From Meconema thalassinum (taxonomy: Eukaryota > Arthropoda > Insecta > Orthoptera > Tettigoniidae), in contig OX336398.1 in NCBI GenBank assembly GCA_946902985.2, positions 236,700,362 through 236,764,361 on the forward strand: DNA of 64,000 bases, read 5' to 3'. A program made the position numbers and the translations under genes. Shown piece after piece: positions 21,312 to 32,825 of the stretch. Below the pieces are notes generated by a model. It ran no database searches. It worked only from the letters and a program-made list of their open reading frames with translations, and was not told the DNA's origin. Within the stretch, counting starts at the first letter, position 1; each line of letters starts with the position of its first letter.

Positions 21312-22628
21312 GCATGCGGAGAGTTGAAGCACTGACCACGCTCCAATACTAGCCCTGCTCCAGCGGTAAATGGAGAAAGGCTTATTTATTAGTGGGATTT
21401 AAGTATGATTACCAGTAAATGATTCGTGTACGAAGTTGTAAGGTATATGACGATGGAAATCGAGGAATATTTGTTGATCTTTGCTGGCTAGCGTGAAGTG
21501 TACGGCTGTCACAATACTTTCCGTCGCACTCGAAAATCGCATAAACTGCTGTAAAACCTTCAATTTTACAACATAAACTAGAACAATACACCGATTTAAA
21601 ATATAGTATAGCACTTGGAAAATGAATGTATTATATTGTTTTTATTGCACGATGTTTTTAACAAATAGGCCAGTTCAGTTCCGGTGACAAAATAAACAAG
21701 TTCTAGGCTGAGGTTTGAGATTAACACGCTAAAATATGCAAATAATGGCATATTAATCCTCTTAACACACAAGAGCAATAAATCTAGAGCTCAAGCCACG
21801 TTAAAAATAGATTGGGGTAATTAGATTACAATAATGCTGCACCGTTCATTAATAAATTGAAAAGCAGAAACTATTTCCAGTAAGAAACGAAGGAAAATAT
21901 CCGTAATTAATTCCGAGCAATCGAAATAGGCTACTTATATTGGTGGACACATATGTCACTATTTGATCATTTAACGAATGATTTTAGAACAGTACCGTTA
22001 GGTGGCTACTCTAAGGATGAGAACTTAACACAATAAATGGCAAATAAAGTACATTTACTTGTGAAAGGACATTACTTTGGCAGGTGGGAGTCCTGTCTGC
22101 GCAATAATATGCCTCACACGTCGACATTTCGACCCACACGCGAAATATCACTACTTTTTAGAACGTACAGTATGTCACACCATCCCATGCTGTTCTTATG
22201 AGCCTAACGCGATGTTTTGAGCATATGTCTTGTGGCTTCACTTCCTGGCCGTTAGGGCCTCTCCTTATTACTCCTTGGTACGCATGCGTGGCCTGCCTAT
22301 TCCAAACCTAAACATATCGGCTGGCAGTCAGTTAATGCTAATTCCTGCGTAATAATTTTTATCGGGATTCACATGTGTGTGTATTGTTACCTTCCTTCAT
22401 ACTGTCGATATTCTTACAAGCCTTTGTGTTTACTTTTAACGGTAATGGAAACAGTGACCAACTTAATGTTTTTGGAATGCGCGATACGCAGTGAGCGGGA
22501 AGACAACTGCAGTTCAAACCTGACTGCCATCTCCTGGCGTGATATCAGTAACTAACCTGACATAACAAGATTCAAACTGCAAATCAAAATACTAACACAT
22601 ATTGTACGCGCTATGTAGTTATATAACA
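21312..22628. other. No recognised feature
   Basis: This is AT-rich sequence. Short ORFs on both strands lack recognisable motifs, and I saw no copy of it elsewhere in the window. Confidence 0.5.
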
Positions 22629-23400
22629 TCTCTACTTAGTATAAAACAAAGTCCCCGATTCTTCGATGTCACGGGTAATCTCGAGAACCACTGGATGGAT
22701 TTTGATGCGGTTATCAACATTCTGTAAAGGATATCTCGAGGTAGGTTTCTGTAGAAAATTTATTTATGATCAAAGGAAGCCAAGCAGTAACGATTTCAGT
22801 GAAAAAGTCGAAAAATAAACCTGGCGTTCGTGCACATTTAAGCTTACGCTGGTCAAACCGTTAAAAATATCAATATACTTTGAGTGTAAGAATTGTTCAG
22901 CATGAAAAGTTCTACAAAAAGGACCGCGAGAGCATATCTCTATCTTAAATACATCGCCCACTATAACTGTTTTTACGTTCTCATTTCTTCCAACAATCTC
23001 CATTCATTTACTAAGGCGGCAGTTTACGAGCTAGCTAGGGGCGAGCCTATTGCCCCAGATACAGCCAGCAGCAAACTGTCGAGTCGTATTGAGTTAAGAC
23101 TTCAGAGAAGAGTGGTTGTGTTTGGAGTTTCCCCGGAAGTGCAACTCCGCAAAATACACAGTCAAGTTACGAATGTAGGGAAGGGGAATTTGTGTTTCGT
23201 GGATCTCGCCAATCTTAAATTACGTCGGACAAGAATTCGTTGCACATGCATCTCCATGATAGTATAATTAATAGTCCAGTCAGTGATTTCAACCCATCAA
23301 ACCGAGACGTAAAACGGATATAGGTCGTAGTTCATTGACATCGAACAATAAGCGCTTATCACGTAATGCATTCATAACTGTTCCCGGGGCGGGTTGCTAG
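22629..23400 (+). mobile_element. Non-autonomous Helitron
   Basis: The 5' end, TCTCTACTTAGTATAAAAC, resembles known insect Helitron starts and is followed by GATGGATTTTGATGCGG. The 3' end, CCCGGGGCGGGTTGCTAG, has a short GC hairpin (CCCG/CGGG) just before the CTAG terminus. The host bases are A before and T after, the usual A|T target, without duplication. There is no Rep/helicase. The first ~150 bp recur at 43130. Confidence 0.75.
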
Positions 23401-23785
23401 TTTAATATAAATGTAAACCTTATGAAGATCTTATGTTGACCGACTGAAGAGCTACGAATAACAGTTTGTATAGGCCCCGTGCGTACGCTGATGTGCTGCT
23501 GTAAGTGGACGTTCAGATAAGCTGCGGTATTCCTCGGTCCAAGTGTCGTATGACGCGATCAGCTGACGAAGTATATTCACTCTGTTAGAAAATGTCAAAA
23601 CGTTCTTCCCGAACGTTGTACTGTGTTGTTGGCTACAATAATAGATATTGTAACACTCAGAACAATGTAATATTCTACATACAGTAGTCTCCACGAACTC
23701 GCGAAATTGATTTGAAAACACGGTGAATCGCAAGCAGTAAGTTTAAATTGTGCATTTGGGATTTAATTAGCCTATCTCTAACTAG

Positions 23786-24850
23786 GTTTGTTGATGTTAA
23801 AAGATAGTTTGGACTTTCAGCAAACGTTTAAATTCACGAAAACTAGAGGTCATCGCTTTATAAAACAAGTTAACTATGGGTGAAAATACGCTTGCATAAT
23901 TACGCCGGACTGGTTCTGAAACCCAATTTATAAGCTCGTCAGCTCGGCCCCCTAACCTAACATTTGGGTATTTAGATTTTTCTGTACATCTTGGGGACAT
24001 CAGCTTCTCTGGTACCTAGTTTTAAGTTTCTAGGATACCGTCCTGGAAGTGTTGCATTAATTCATGTCTATTTTTATTTGTGTCTTTATTATACATCGTT
24101 ACACCACGACATTACCTCCTAAATATCTTGGAAATTTTCCGCAACACTTCCTCGGGGTTTGATGTTAAAAGGTAGTTTGGGGCCGATAACCTAGATGTTA
24201 GGCCCCTTAAAACAACAATTATCATCATATAAAAGGTAGTTTGAACATTCAGGAAAGTTTTAGCTCACGAAAACTACAGGTCGCCGCTTTGGAAAACAAG
24301 TTAACCTATGGGTGAAAATACGCTTGCGTACTTACGCCGAACTGCTTCTGATACCCAATTTTAAAGCTCGGCCCCATAGCAAAATTATTAAATATTTCGA
24401 TTTTTCTAGGAATCTTGGGGTCATCATCTTCTCTGCTGCCTAGTTTTAAGTTTCTAGGATACCTGGAAGTGTTGCATTAATTCATGTCTATTTTCATTTC
24501 TGTCTTGATTGTAAATCGTTACACCACGACATTACCTCCTTAATATCTCGGAAAGTTGCCTCAACACTCCTCGGGGTTGGATGTTAAAAGGTAGTTTGGA
24601 CATTCAGGAATCGTTTGAGTCCACAAAAACAATAGGTCATCGATTTGGAAAAAGAGCTAATCAACGGTTGAAAAAATTCTTGCTCACACCGTTCTTCACC
24701 ATTTCAAATCCCTCCAAGTCCCTCGAAAAAATTAGAATATTTTAGACGCTTATAGCGATCGTGTGAATATCAGCTCCACTGGTACTACGTTTCATATTTC
24801 TAGGATGCCTGGAAATCCCTCATTGATTCATGTTTCCTGCACATTGCTCC
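23786..24850 (+). repeat. Large tandem repeat, ~365-bp unit, about 2.7 copies
   Basis: Units start with TTGATGTTAAAAGRTAGTTTG at about 23790 and 24160, and with TGGATGTTAAAAGG at 24579. Each continues through AAACAAGTTAAC, GGTGAAAATACGCTTGC, TAGTTTTAAGTTTCTAGGAT and CGTTACACCACGACATTACC. Copies are roughly 80-90% alike and the third decays. Copy 2 carries the micro-retroposon at 24179. Confidence 0.85.
24179..24229 (+). mobile_element. Micro-retroposon, 51 bp, with perfect GGGGCC/GGCCCC hairpin
   Basis: The insert starts GGGGCCGATAACCTAG, closes with TTAGGCCCC, then TTAAAACAACAATTATCATCA. It is flanked by the perfect 13-bp duplication taaaaggtagttt at 24166-24178 and 24230-24242. The neighbouring tandem units lack it, which gives independent empty sites. 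The stem can pair six bases around a ~16-nt loop. Confidence 0.85.
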
Positions 24851-25059
24851 TCTTCGGCCATGGAAGCATACCCGAGATTATAACTGTAATTTGGCCACTC
24901 ATAGCGTGGTGGTGCATTTCTCACCCCAACGCACGGAGCCTATAGGCAACGCTGAAAAATGGCTTCAAAACTTTACAGCACACTATCCAATTTCATTAAA
25001 CAACGCCATGGCCAATAATGATTCTCAAACACAAGCCTCCTTCTAATTGCTCCCGACTT

Positions 25060-26325
25060 CATCTCAGCAACGAAGTTTCCTAGTATGAACATCTTATTAT
25101 ACGGTAAAAGCGACATTCCTTTAAAGGATCGTGTGTATCCAAATACACGCCTTCAAGACTTGTATACGAACTGACTAGGGAACAGTGGCGTACCGACGGG
25201 GGGTTTCAGGGTTGAACCCCCCCCCCCCCCAGAGATATTTCTGTATTGTCCCATCTATCACCTGTTTTACGGCATCGCTCGTTAGGCGTCTTAACTCCCG
25301 CATACACCTTAGGTGTGGTCACGTTCCTCACTTAATAAATGCCCTGCACTCTACTCGTAGTGTTGAAGCTACCCATGGATCAGTTTTGCTGTTGAAGTGT
25401 GCGATCGGTAAGTCTTTTTACGTCGCTTCGAGTTGCTTTAATTGTGTGTGCCCGTTTCCTTATAGATAATTCAGTAAAAGAGGAGTTCCTGCAATTTACT
25501 CCAATTAATGATACAGATAAAATAATCAAGATAGGCAGATTTTGAGAGCCAATAGCAATTGCAGTAGGAACACGGAGAGCAAAACATTATTTTTCTCTCA
25601 CATAATATCAATATTTTAAGCAACCACGTCACTATGGTCATGATTATACCACTGCATCGTTTCAGTCTCAATATTTAGTTACAGTTGTCCATATTTTTTA
25701 GAATTTCTTTTCATTTTTTTTATTGTGTCGAAAAAATGAGACCTAAAATATTTTCCATGCAAAGAGAGCGGTTATTTAATTGTTGTTTTTTATGAATATT
25801 AATCAAAGTATCATTTTAATTATGATGATGACTGTCGTTTTAAGGGGCGGAACAGCAAGGTCATCTGTCCCTGTAATAGTCTACCGGTAATGTACACAAT
25901 TACCCTATTATATTAATGACCCCCCCCCCACAGAAGGAAATCCTGCGTACACCACTGCTAGGGAACTGTTTTTCATCGAGGACCTACGGCTTACAATGAC
26001 TCTGCAATCTACAGTAGAATACCAAGAGTTCGTCCACGACCTGACATTTACAAAGTCCGAAATATGGAGTGATTTTTACACAACCGACGCAGTGACCACA
26101 TCTAATTGACAGTCAAGTTGCTTTGAACTCAGACATGCAGCGACTCGTGCAGCGGTCCACGGATTCCATAAAAAAATAAGACTTGTGCTACGCTCCATTT
26201 TCACGAACCGAACATTCTGCGATCGTTACCACGCTTTGGTGTGTCTAACAACAAGAATTTGTACTAAATAACTTGTAATCTAATTTGCTTATATGACCAT
26301 TGGTTGCAATAAATTCTATTATTAA
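25060..26325 (+). pseudogene. LINE-A 3' end, split by a hAT MITE
   Basis: Before the MITE the frame reads CVSKYTPSRLVYELT. After it, the frame resumes RELFFIEDLRL and later FELRHAATRAAVHGFH. Joined through the target duplication the frame is uninterrupted, so the MITE landed in coding sequence. An in-frame TGA occurs at about 26107 where other copies have Trp (STEW), and further decay follows. The 3' end is GACCATTGGTTGCAATAAA at 26295-26313, then AT-rich sequence. The fragment matches 38260-40200 and 44800-45243. Confidence 0.8.
25183..25957 (-). mobile_element. hAT-1 family MITE, 775 bp
   Basis: The ends are CAGTGGCGTACCGACGG and, in reverse complement, CAGTGGTGTACGCAGG. A perfect 8-bp duplication, ctagggaa, lies at 25175-25182 and 25958-25965. 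It shares CTATCACCTG...TGTCCCATC and both terminal regions with the 3.9-kb element at 4486, in the opposite orientation, so it is a deletion derivative. Homopolymers: 14 C at 25217-25230 and about 10 C at 25920-25929. A diverged hairpin/TTAAAA tail motif lies at 25832-25880. Confidence 0.95.
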
Positions 26326-26436
26326 TATATATGGAAAATACAATTTAAAGTATAAAAGAACACTAAATTAAATCATGGCATAGGCCTATAAGATTTTTTC
26401 CCGGCATCTTAATTCATTTTTAAATGTATTAATATA

Positions 26437-26689
26437 TGTGGGAAAGGATTTTGGCAAGCGAATAAACCGAACACGTCTTGAAGTAGTTTTAAGTATAAAA
26501 ACTGCATTTAAACGTAAGATTACATAAGATGAGATTTAACAGAACTTGACGTGACATGACTCGACACAAAAACTGTAACTGATCGTCTTAGTTTCTCGCG
26601 ACTTCCACTTGACTCCTCACGCGGCCCCACCGGGCAGTGTCGAAGCTGGCGGGAATCCCAAAAGCGTTCATTATTTTCAGATTCCCACA
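26437..26689 (-). repeat. 3' LTR
   Basis: This 253-bp repeat has TGTGGGAA...TTCCCACA ends. It differs from the 5' LTR by about three substitutions (for example GGATTTTGG for GGCTTTTGG) and one missing base near 26613, roughly 98% identity, so the insertion is recent. Confidence 0.95.
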
Positions 26690-29531
26690 ATCGGCCATCC
26701 TGCATATCATCCGCCTCGGATGATGAGAAGTCTTCAGCCCAGGGTTTGAGGAATTCAGCACAAGTAGTTGTTCGTTTAGGGCCTAAATGATTCCCTTCAC
26801 GACAGAGGTCGTAAATGTCATTCAGCTTGACTCTGGAGATTCTGTAAGGCGCAAGGTACGTTTTCTTCAATTTAAGGCCTGGTTCAAACTGGGTCCTCTT
26901 GATGGTTTTGATATCGCCAACTTGGTACTGGCGAGCAGGCCGTCGACTTCGATCAAACGACACACTGTTTTCTTGATGCACTTTCTGGATTTGTGCTCTC
27001 GCTTCTTCACTGTGTTCATCTCTCCTGGTCTCAAACTCGTCTACCATCTCTTCATTGATCAACTCAATTATTCTCAGGTCATTTTCATAGCGCATTTTGG
27101 CTCCTGTCAAAAGTTCGAATGGCGTCTGCTTGATACTGCGGTTGTAAGTGGAATTCATGGCTCTTCGATCAAGTTCGACGTGTTTGTTCCAATCTCCAGG
27201 GTTTTCAATGGACAACTTGGCCAGCACGGAAATGATCGTGGAGTTCATCCTTTCCATCTGGCCATTGGCACGAGGGATTCTGGTCGTGATCAGCGAGTGG
27301 GTGATGTTGTTGGCAGTGCAGTACTCTTCGAATTCATGTAAAATATACGCGGTTCCACGGTCGGTGACGATCTGCGCAGGATTACCAAATACTCCTTTTT
27401 GCACGTCCAATTTCTCCGTAGTTTCTTTCGTGATCGTCATTTTAGTGGGATGCAGCCACACAAACTTTGTGAAGCTATCCGTTACTGGGAGAATATGCTT
27501 GCATCCTTTTTTCATTGAATCTAAGGGTTCAAGATGGTCAGCATGGTAAATGTGAAATGGTGTGCTTTCTTTAAATAAGGGATGCATTAGTCCTTGTTTC
27601 ATCGTGATGCTCATCTCAACGCTGGTACTCTTCGTCTCTTCCGATGCCTTTCCTATGTCCCTCTCATCGGCTGCTACCACGTCGATTCGGTACAAGTACG
27701 CTTCTGATATGTCCTTGGACATCTTGACACCGGTTTTGCTGATGGTAGTTATGGCTCGGTCCAGCAAGTCGTTACCCATGATAGCCGGCAACTTTAGTAC
27801 ATCTCCAGACACCACATAGAAATCAGTCAAGTAAGTGTCGTCGTCAACCTGGACGTCGGTTGGAAAATATCCTAGGGGACGCACCTCACTATCTCCGAAA
27901 CCCTTGAGTACTATGGCGGTAGTCTTCAGCTCCGGATCGACCATCTCTGTGTAAATGTCTTCACGGATCAGATTGATTGGGCAGCCCGTGTCAACTAATG
28001 CATTGATCTTCTGGCCCAGGAGCAACAATTCTTTCATCTTCATATTCGACTTGGTTCCCAAAGCAACGTTCACTGTCTTCTTCTCGGCATTCTGCTCAGG
28101 GTTTGGGCACTTGGAAGCTATGTGTCCGAAACTGCTGCAATTGAAGCACTTTGGACCCTGACTCTTGTGTGGACATTCTCTGGACTCGTGACTGTTCTTC
28201 TGACCACAATTGTAACATCTCTTTACAGGCGAGGTCTGCTTCTGCCTGTTGTCTTCTCTTGGTGTATGATTGTTTGTCGTCCTCTCATTTATCGTCACCT
28301 TCTGGGAGTTTCGTGCGTAAGCACTCTTATAGATATTCAACTTGTCCTTGAATTCCTTGATGTCCTTTGCTCCATATAGAATCATCTTGGATCCAGTGTG
28401 ATCCTCGATGCCATCGATGACGTATTGTATCAGTGATTCATCATCGATTGTCGACCTGCTGGCTATTTCTCGCATCACCAGGAAATATTCGTGAAGAGTT
28501 TCAACTTTTGTTTTTCGTCGGTTGGTTAGCAGTCGATGAATCTCTGCTGCGCTGGCATCATCTCGGAATTCCTTCTTCAGGGCTTTCTTCAACTTGTGCC
28601 AGGATGTGATGCCACGTTCACTCTGCACGAACAACTTAGCCAGGCCTGTCAGCGACTTTTTTGCAAATACGTATTTCTGCATCTCGTCCCAGCCCATCAA
28701 CGTTGCTGTTTCCTCAAAGTCCTCAATCCAACTTCGCACCGGATAGTTCTCACTGCCGTCATAGGTTCTGACAGAGCCCTCTACATCTCGGAAAGTCAAC
28801 GCAAACTTGTGTGCGACTCCACAGTTTGCAGTGTGCCGCAAGTCCACCACGTCCTGGTCGACTTCCCCTTCACCTGAGCTTTCTACTACAGCCTTCGATT
28901 TGTGTTTGGTCTTTGTTATGTTTTTATGGTTAGGCCTACCTCCTATTGCTTTGGAGAGTTTCTGGTCTTCGGACGAGCTGGATGAATCCAATGATGATCC
29001 AGACGTGCTAGAGGTTGAATGTTTCATGGATTTCATACCAGCCATTTTCTCCTTTAACTCACGTAATTCTTCCGCCAGTAATTCGTTTGCCTCTTTCATC
29101 TTGCTCATCACATCTTTCGTTTTACCTGTCTCTTCTTCTTCTTCTTCATCATCGTCTTTGGGCATCCCCAGCAACGAAAGGTCCATTAAGTTGTCACAGA
29201 CGCGTTGCACAAGCACTGCTTTCTCTCCCGTATATTGAATGTTTAACACTGTGCAAATGGCGATTAGATCAGCCTAGGTGAATTCACACTCAATGAACTT
29301 CAATTTCTCCAGGTGTTCTGGTGAGTCACATTCAAACTCGAATCCTGAGAATTCTCTTAAGCGCTGCCTGTTCTTTCGATCACGTGGCAGTTTTTCGAAA
29401 ATGAGGTTATGTAACGTCTTAATCACAGCCGTAGGCGCCGTCTTAATGTTATTATTCACTTTTTCAATATCTTGTAAACACGCCACTTTGTCCGCCATTT
29501 TTCTTTGTATTTCGGCACTCGCACTAATCAC
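26520..29531 (-). pseudogene. Gag-protease-integrase polyprotein with in-frame stop and RT deletion
   Basis: The frame opens at 29531 (MISASAEIQRKMADK) and is interrupted by a TAG at 29274-29276. From the Met at 29249 a 909-residue frame stays open to 26520. The stop lies inside a SAP-like segment (LIAICTVLNIQYTG). Positions within the 909 residues: two CCHC knuckles at about 343-382 (CYNCGQKNSHESREC and CFNCSSFGHIASKC), the protease motif LVDTGCPIN at about 420, and the integrase core from about 565. The integrase keeps D in YHADHLEP, D in VTDRGTA and E in GQMERM, with exactly 35 residues between the last two. The reverse transcriptase and RNase H expected between residues ~530 and ~550 are absent, yet the junction is in frame. 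Confidence 0.85.
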
Positions 29532-29763
29532 TTTTCTTTTCGTCGTCGTCTTAGGGTTCAGGATCCTCGAAATCGTCTTTTGCAGCCTGCTCGAATCACC
29601 ACGTCTTTGGAGGTTGAACAGCTGCTCGTCTTCTATATTCTACGGACCCACGTCTTCGTCGTAAATCTTGCCAGAAAAATGCCGTTAATTCGCGCCTTGT
29701 CGTCTTTGGTTTTATCGCTGTAGGCCTAGCCAAAATTGCCGTTCTGCACTCAAAACCCTTAAT

Positions 29764-29781
29764 ATCTCGGACGAGCCCCCA
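29764..29781 (-). other. Primer-binding site, tRNA-Pro type
   Basis: Minus strand TGGGGGCTCGTCCGAGAT lies two bases inside the 5' LTR. It matches the 3' end of tRNA-Pro as used by many LTR elements, with one difference from the common form TGGGGGCTCGTCCGGGAT. It fixes the transcription direction as minus. Confidence 0.8.
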
Positions 29782-29783
29782 AA

Positions 29784-30037
29784 TGTGGGAAAGGCTTTTG
29801 GCAAGCGAATAAACCGAACACGTCTTGAAGTAGTTTTAAGTATAAAAACTGCATTTAAACGTAAGATTACATAAGATGAGATTTAACAGAACTTGACGTG
29901 ACATGACTCGACACAAAAACTGTAACTGATCGTCTTAGTTTCTCGCGACTTCCACTTGACTCCTCTACGCGGCGCCACCGGGCAGTGTCGAAGCTGGCGG
30001 GAAACCCAAAAGCGTTCATTATTTTCAGATTCCCACA
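29784..30037 (-). repeat. 5' LTR
   Basis: 254 bp, TGTGGGAA...TTCCCACA ends, near-identical to 26437-26689. As the upstream LTR on the minus strand it should contain the promoter and polyadenylation signals. I cannot place a confident TATA box. Confidence 0.95.
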
Positions 30038-30404
30038 TATATACAACCTATTATTTCGATTAACAACATTACTTACAGCGAAAACATTTTATCGACGCAC
30101 GCATACTAACAAACTTGAAGCGAATTGAAATATAAATCCAGTGGAACCTACAACAGTAGACTATATCACCCCTAACCTTTTGATGTGTAACATCTTTCCA
30201 CTCGGTTGCTGGATATTTTTGTGGGACTGATTTTGAAAAATGGGACGGAAGTGGATTGGAACGATCCAGCTGGTAGAGGTGGATCGAACGGAAGTGTGTA
30301 ACACGCACTGCCAGCTGGATCGATCGATCCGGCTGGCAGTGGTAAGAGGAAACAATGAGCGCGCGGTGTCGGAAATTGATACCATGACGTGCTCTCGGCC
30401 ATGT

Positions 30405-31845
30405 GGAATGCACGGCCAACGAGAAAGACAGGCCATGGCGCGTAAACCTAATTATTTTGTGACGTAGGCAATGTAGTGCTTGATTGTGTTTGTACATTTA
30501 AGTCGAGAGCAATTCATAAGCAGCAGAAATGCGATATTTTATATCAATCTTCTTGAAATGGACCCAGTTTAGATGTTCCGTGTGTTTTCAAGCACGATAA
30601 ATTATGCTGTATAGGTTTACAAAACTATGCCAGATATAGATAACCTATTTACATGTTGAAGTTACTCTTAACAAAAGTCCACTCGAACTAGGATTCAAGG
30701 ATTTGTTTTGTCTTTAATAGCTGCAACAAGGGCGGCTTCGGTGGCGTAGTTGGTAGCATGCTGAGCTTCTATGCCCAAGATAGCGGGTTCAAACCCGGCC
30801 GAAGCCGTCGGATTTTTTAAGAGCGTTAAAAATCCCTCAGTATGCCTTCCTTCGGAGGGGAAGTAAAGCCGGCGGTCCCATGTCATAGATTTATGGCATG
30901 TTAAAGATCTTTCCACTAATTACACCTGTGTGAAACTAAATTGGATAGGTTAAGAATATAAACAACGCTCTTAGGTTGCTACGTTCGTTGCCAAGAGCCG
31001 ACTGCGGTGGCGTCTAGTAGCTAGTTCTGAACTAGGCTTAGTAGTCGTTGACGGTGGCGTTTGGCGGCAAAAGTAGGAACTATTTGAAAATCCAAAGTTG
31101 CAGTCCCTACTTGAATTAAAAAACAGATACACACACTAATACAGTCATCACAATTAACACCGGTTATCAGACAGATTCTACACACACCCAAAGTACACGG
31201 GGCTACATGACCGCGTTGTCGCAGCCCCTAAACTAAGGAACCAACCAACCAACCAGCTGCAACAAGTACATTAAGTTCAGATGTAAAACCTTCGTTGTGA
31301 GTAACTAATGTGGACATGAGCAGTGACATGAGTATAATAACATCAAAGAAACTTGCAGTGAAAGTATTACTTCGTTATTGTTGTTTTAAGGGGCGGAACA
31401 GAAATTAATACGTTTATAGAAGAGATCTGCGGAATACACTCGCCACCGACTAACGACTCATATCAATACCTTCTATGAAGACAAGTGGTAAATGAATACC
31501 AGCATTTTTACAGATTCAATGATGAAGAAAAGATGACTACCACACCGGCAGTAAGACGAAGACCATAGAATATTATGTTCGTGAATATCTTTCTATTACA
31601 AAAACGTGTGATACATTTATGTATATCGTTCAACTATACGAGTTATACAAGCATACATTGTCCGGCACTATTCATAGCTTTTCATAACTTTCCTGAACGC
31701 TTTGTAACCGTCAAGTAATTCCACATAATTAACAAGCAACCGCCAGGGAAAGATAACATACCGGTGCTCTTGAAACGTATTACCTTGTGATCAACTACAA
31801 GATAATAGTGACCTACTGGTTCTACTTAGAGTAATGAATAAATAA
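30405..31845 (+). repeat. Left arm of second large inverted repeat IR2
   Basis: This is the reverse complement of 36590-37480. Shared landmarks include CGGCCAACGAGAAAGACAGG, GTGACGTAGGCAATGTAGTG, GCAGCAGAAATGCGATATTT, GACATGAGCAGTGACATGAG and CAACCGCCAGGGAAAGATAA. Arms are about 90% alike and differ mainly by a SINE in this arm. Both arms contain a truncated TTAAAACAACAAT motif (31374-31406; 37024-37050), so that insertion predates the inversion. No coding content. Confidence 0.9.
30731..31254 (+). mobile_element. SINE-A, full-length reference copy
   Basis: Starts GGCGGCTTCGGTGGCGTAG, box B GGGTTCAAACCCGGCC, and ends GCAGCCCCTAAACTAAGG followed by CCAACCAACCAACC. The perfect 12-bp duplication agctgcaacaag lies at 30719-30730 and 31255-31266. 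The other IR2 arm (about 37165) has the intact empty site, so the SINE arrived after the arms formed. The 524-bp body is the best in the window for defining the family: tRNA head (about 75 bp), body, then the ~80-bp tail module. Confidence 0.95.
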
Positions 31846-31849
31846 GGCT

Positions 31850-32113
31850 GTGTCCCAAAGCTCAAGTTGTCTGCTATTGACTTGCTGATAGCAACTGCTC
31901 ACTAGGTACTACACACAACGGAACTTTGGGACAAGTGTGCTTGATCACAGCCTCCTTCATAGACTTGTGTTCTGAAACGCACTGGACTTACATGCTGGTA
32001 CCATACCAACACTCAAGATGGCGGTGATCTGCTACTCCTTGTAAGCTCTTTGCGCTATCATGACGAGTGAGGAGTGTTCAAGGCAGCAGTATGTTGACAA
32101 CTTGAGACGAAGC
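31850..32113. mobile_element. Possible small MITE
   Basis: GGCTGTGTC...TCAAGTTGTC at the left resembles the reverse complement of the right end, GGCTTCGTCTCAAGTTGTC. A second internal TTTGGGACA copy occurs. No target duplication found, hence low confidence. Confidence 0.3.
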
Positions 32114-32631
32114 CCTTTACTGCGTTTACATGGCGAACTAAAATCGATTTGAGTACACTTACCAGGAGAATAAAATAGGGCGGTTAGAGATTATACTTTT
32201 TCAGATGATAAAAATAAGTAAAATAATTCCAGTAAATGAAATAGTTGATCCTAAGGTGGAAATAATATTTCATGAGGTATTCAGGAACTTGTAAACGTAG
32301 ATCGTATTGAAAGCGATTCTGCGCGCTCGTGAGTTACAATTTTAAACAAATTCAGGCCTACCACGGCCGAGGGCCTACTTTCGTCTGTCGCCTGACTCTC
32401 GAATCGCTTGTTTTACTTTCTGCCCATATCCTTCGTTACTGTCGTGGTTGATAAGCGAAGTTTTTTGGACGCGTTTTTAGCGTTAATGTATTTTTGTCTG
32501 TTTTACTTTTAATGTCTGGTGTATCCGTACGTAAAATGTGGTCAACAGAAAAATTGAAAATACACAGTCTTACTTTGCCGTGTAATCCTTTCCTTTTTCC
32601 ATTTGTCTACTAGATTGAGTAAATTGAACAC

Positions 32632-32825
32632 AGACTGGCTGAGTGGCGCAGCGGTAACTTTCTCGCCTGCTTTTCCCAAGGTAGAGGGATCGAATCCTGA
32701 TGCTGTCAGGGTGATGTGAGGGAGCCGTGTCAGTAAATTTACTGGCACGTTACAGATCCCATTCGGGGCAACATTCTGGCAGCTTCAGTAATTAAAAGGG
32801 ACGTAAAACTATTAACATTTTATTA
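32632..32825 (+). mobile_element. SINE-F (tRNA-headed)
   Basis: The head GCTGAGTGGCGCAGCGGTA (box A) and GGGATCGAATCCTG (box B) is followed by a ~110-bp body, ACGTAAAACTATTAACA and an (ATT)n tail. The head is unlike SINE-A to -D. Flanks ttgaacac and ctgaacat hint at a target duplication. Confidence 0.6.

Larger units (their letters stand above)
26437..30037 (-). mobile_element. LTR retrotransposon (Ty3/gypsy-like by domains), lacking RT and RNase H
   Basis: Two near-identical LTRs flank a 3.1-kb interior transcribed on the minus strand. A 4-bp duplication, tata, lies at 26433-26436 and 30038-30041. The interior encodes gag with zinc knuckles, an aspartic protease and an integrase, but passes directly from protease to integrase. 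Nothing resembling the RT YxDD region or RNase H exists. Without RT it could move only with help from an intact relative. The polypurine tract next to the 3' LTR (about 26690-26705) is weak. Confidence 0.9.

Noticed and set aside
30069..30497. Three overlapping minus-strand ORFs next to the LTR element
   Set aside because: Shadow frames over a GC-richer patch with GATCGATCGATCC-type palindromes. No motif, and the region overlaps the IR2 arm.
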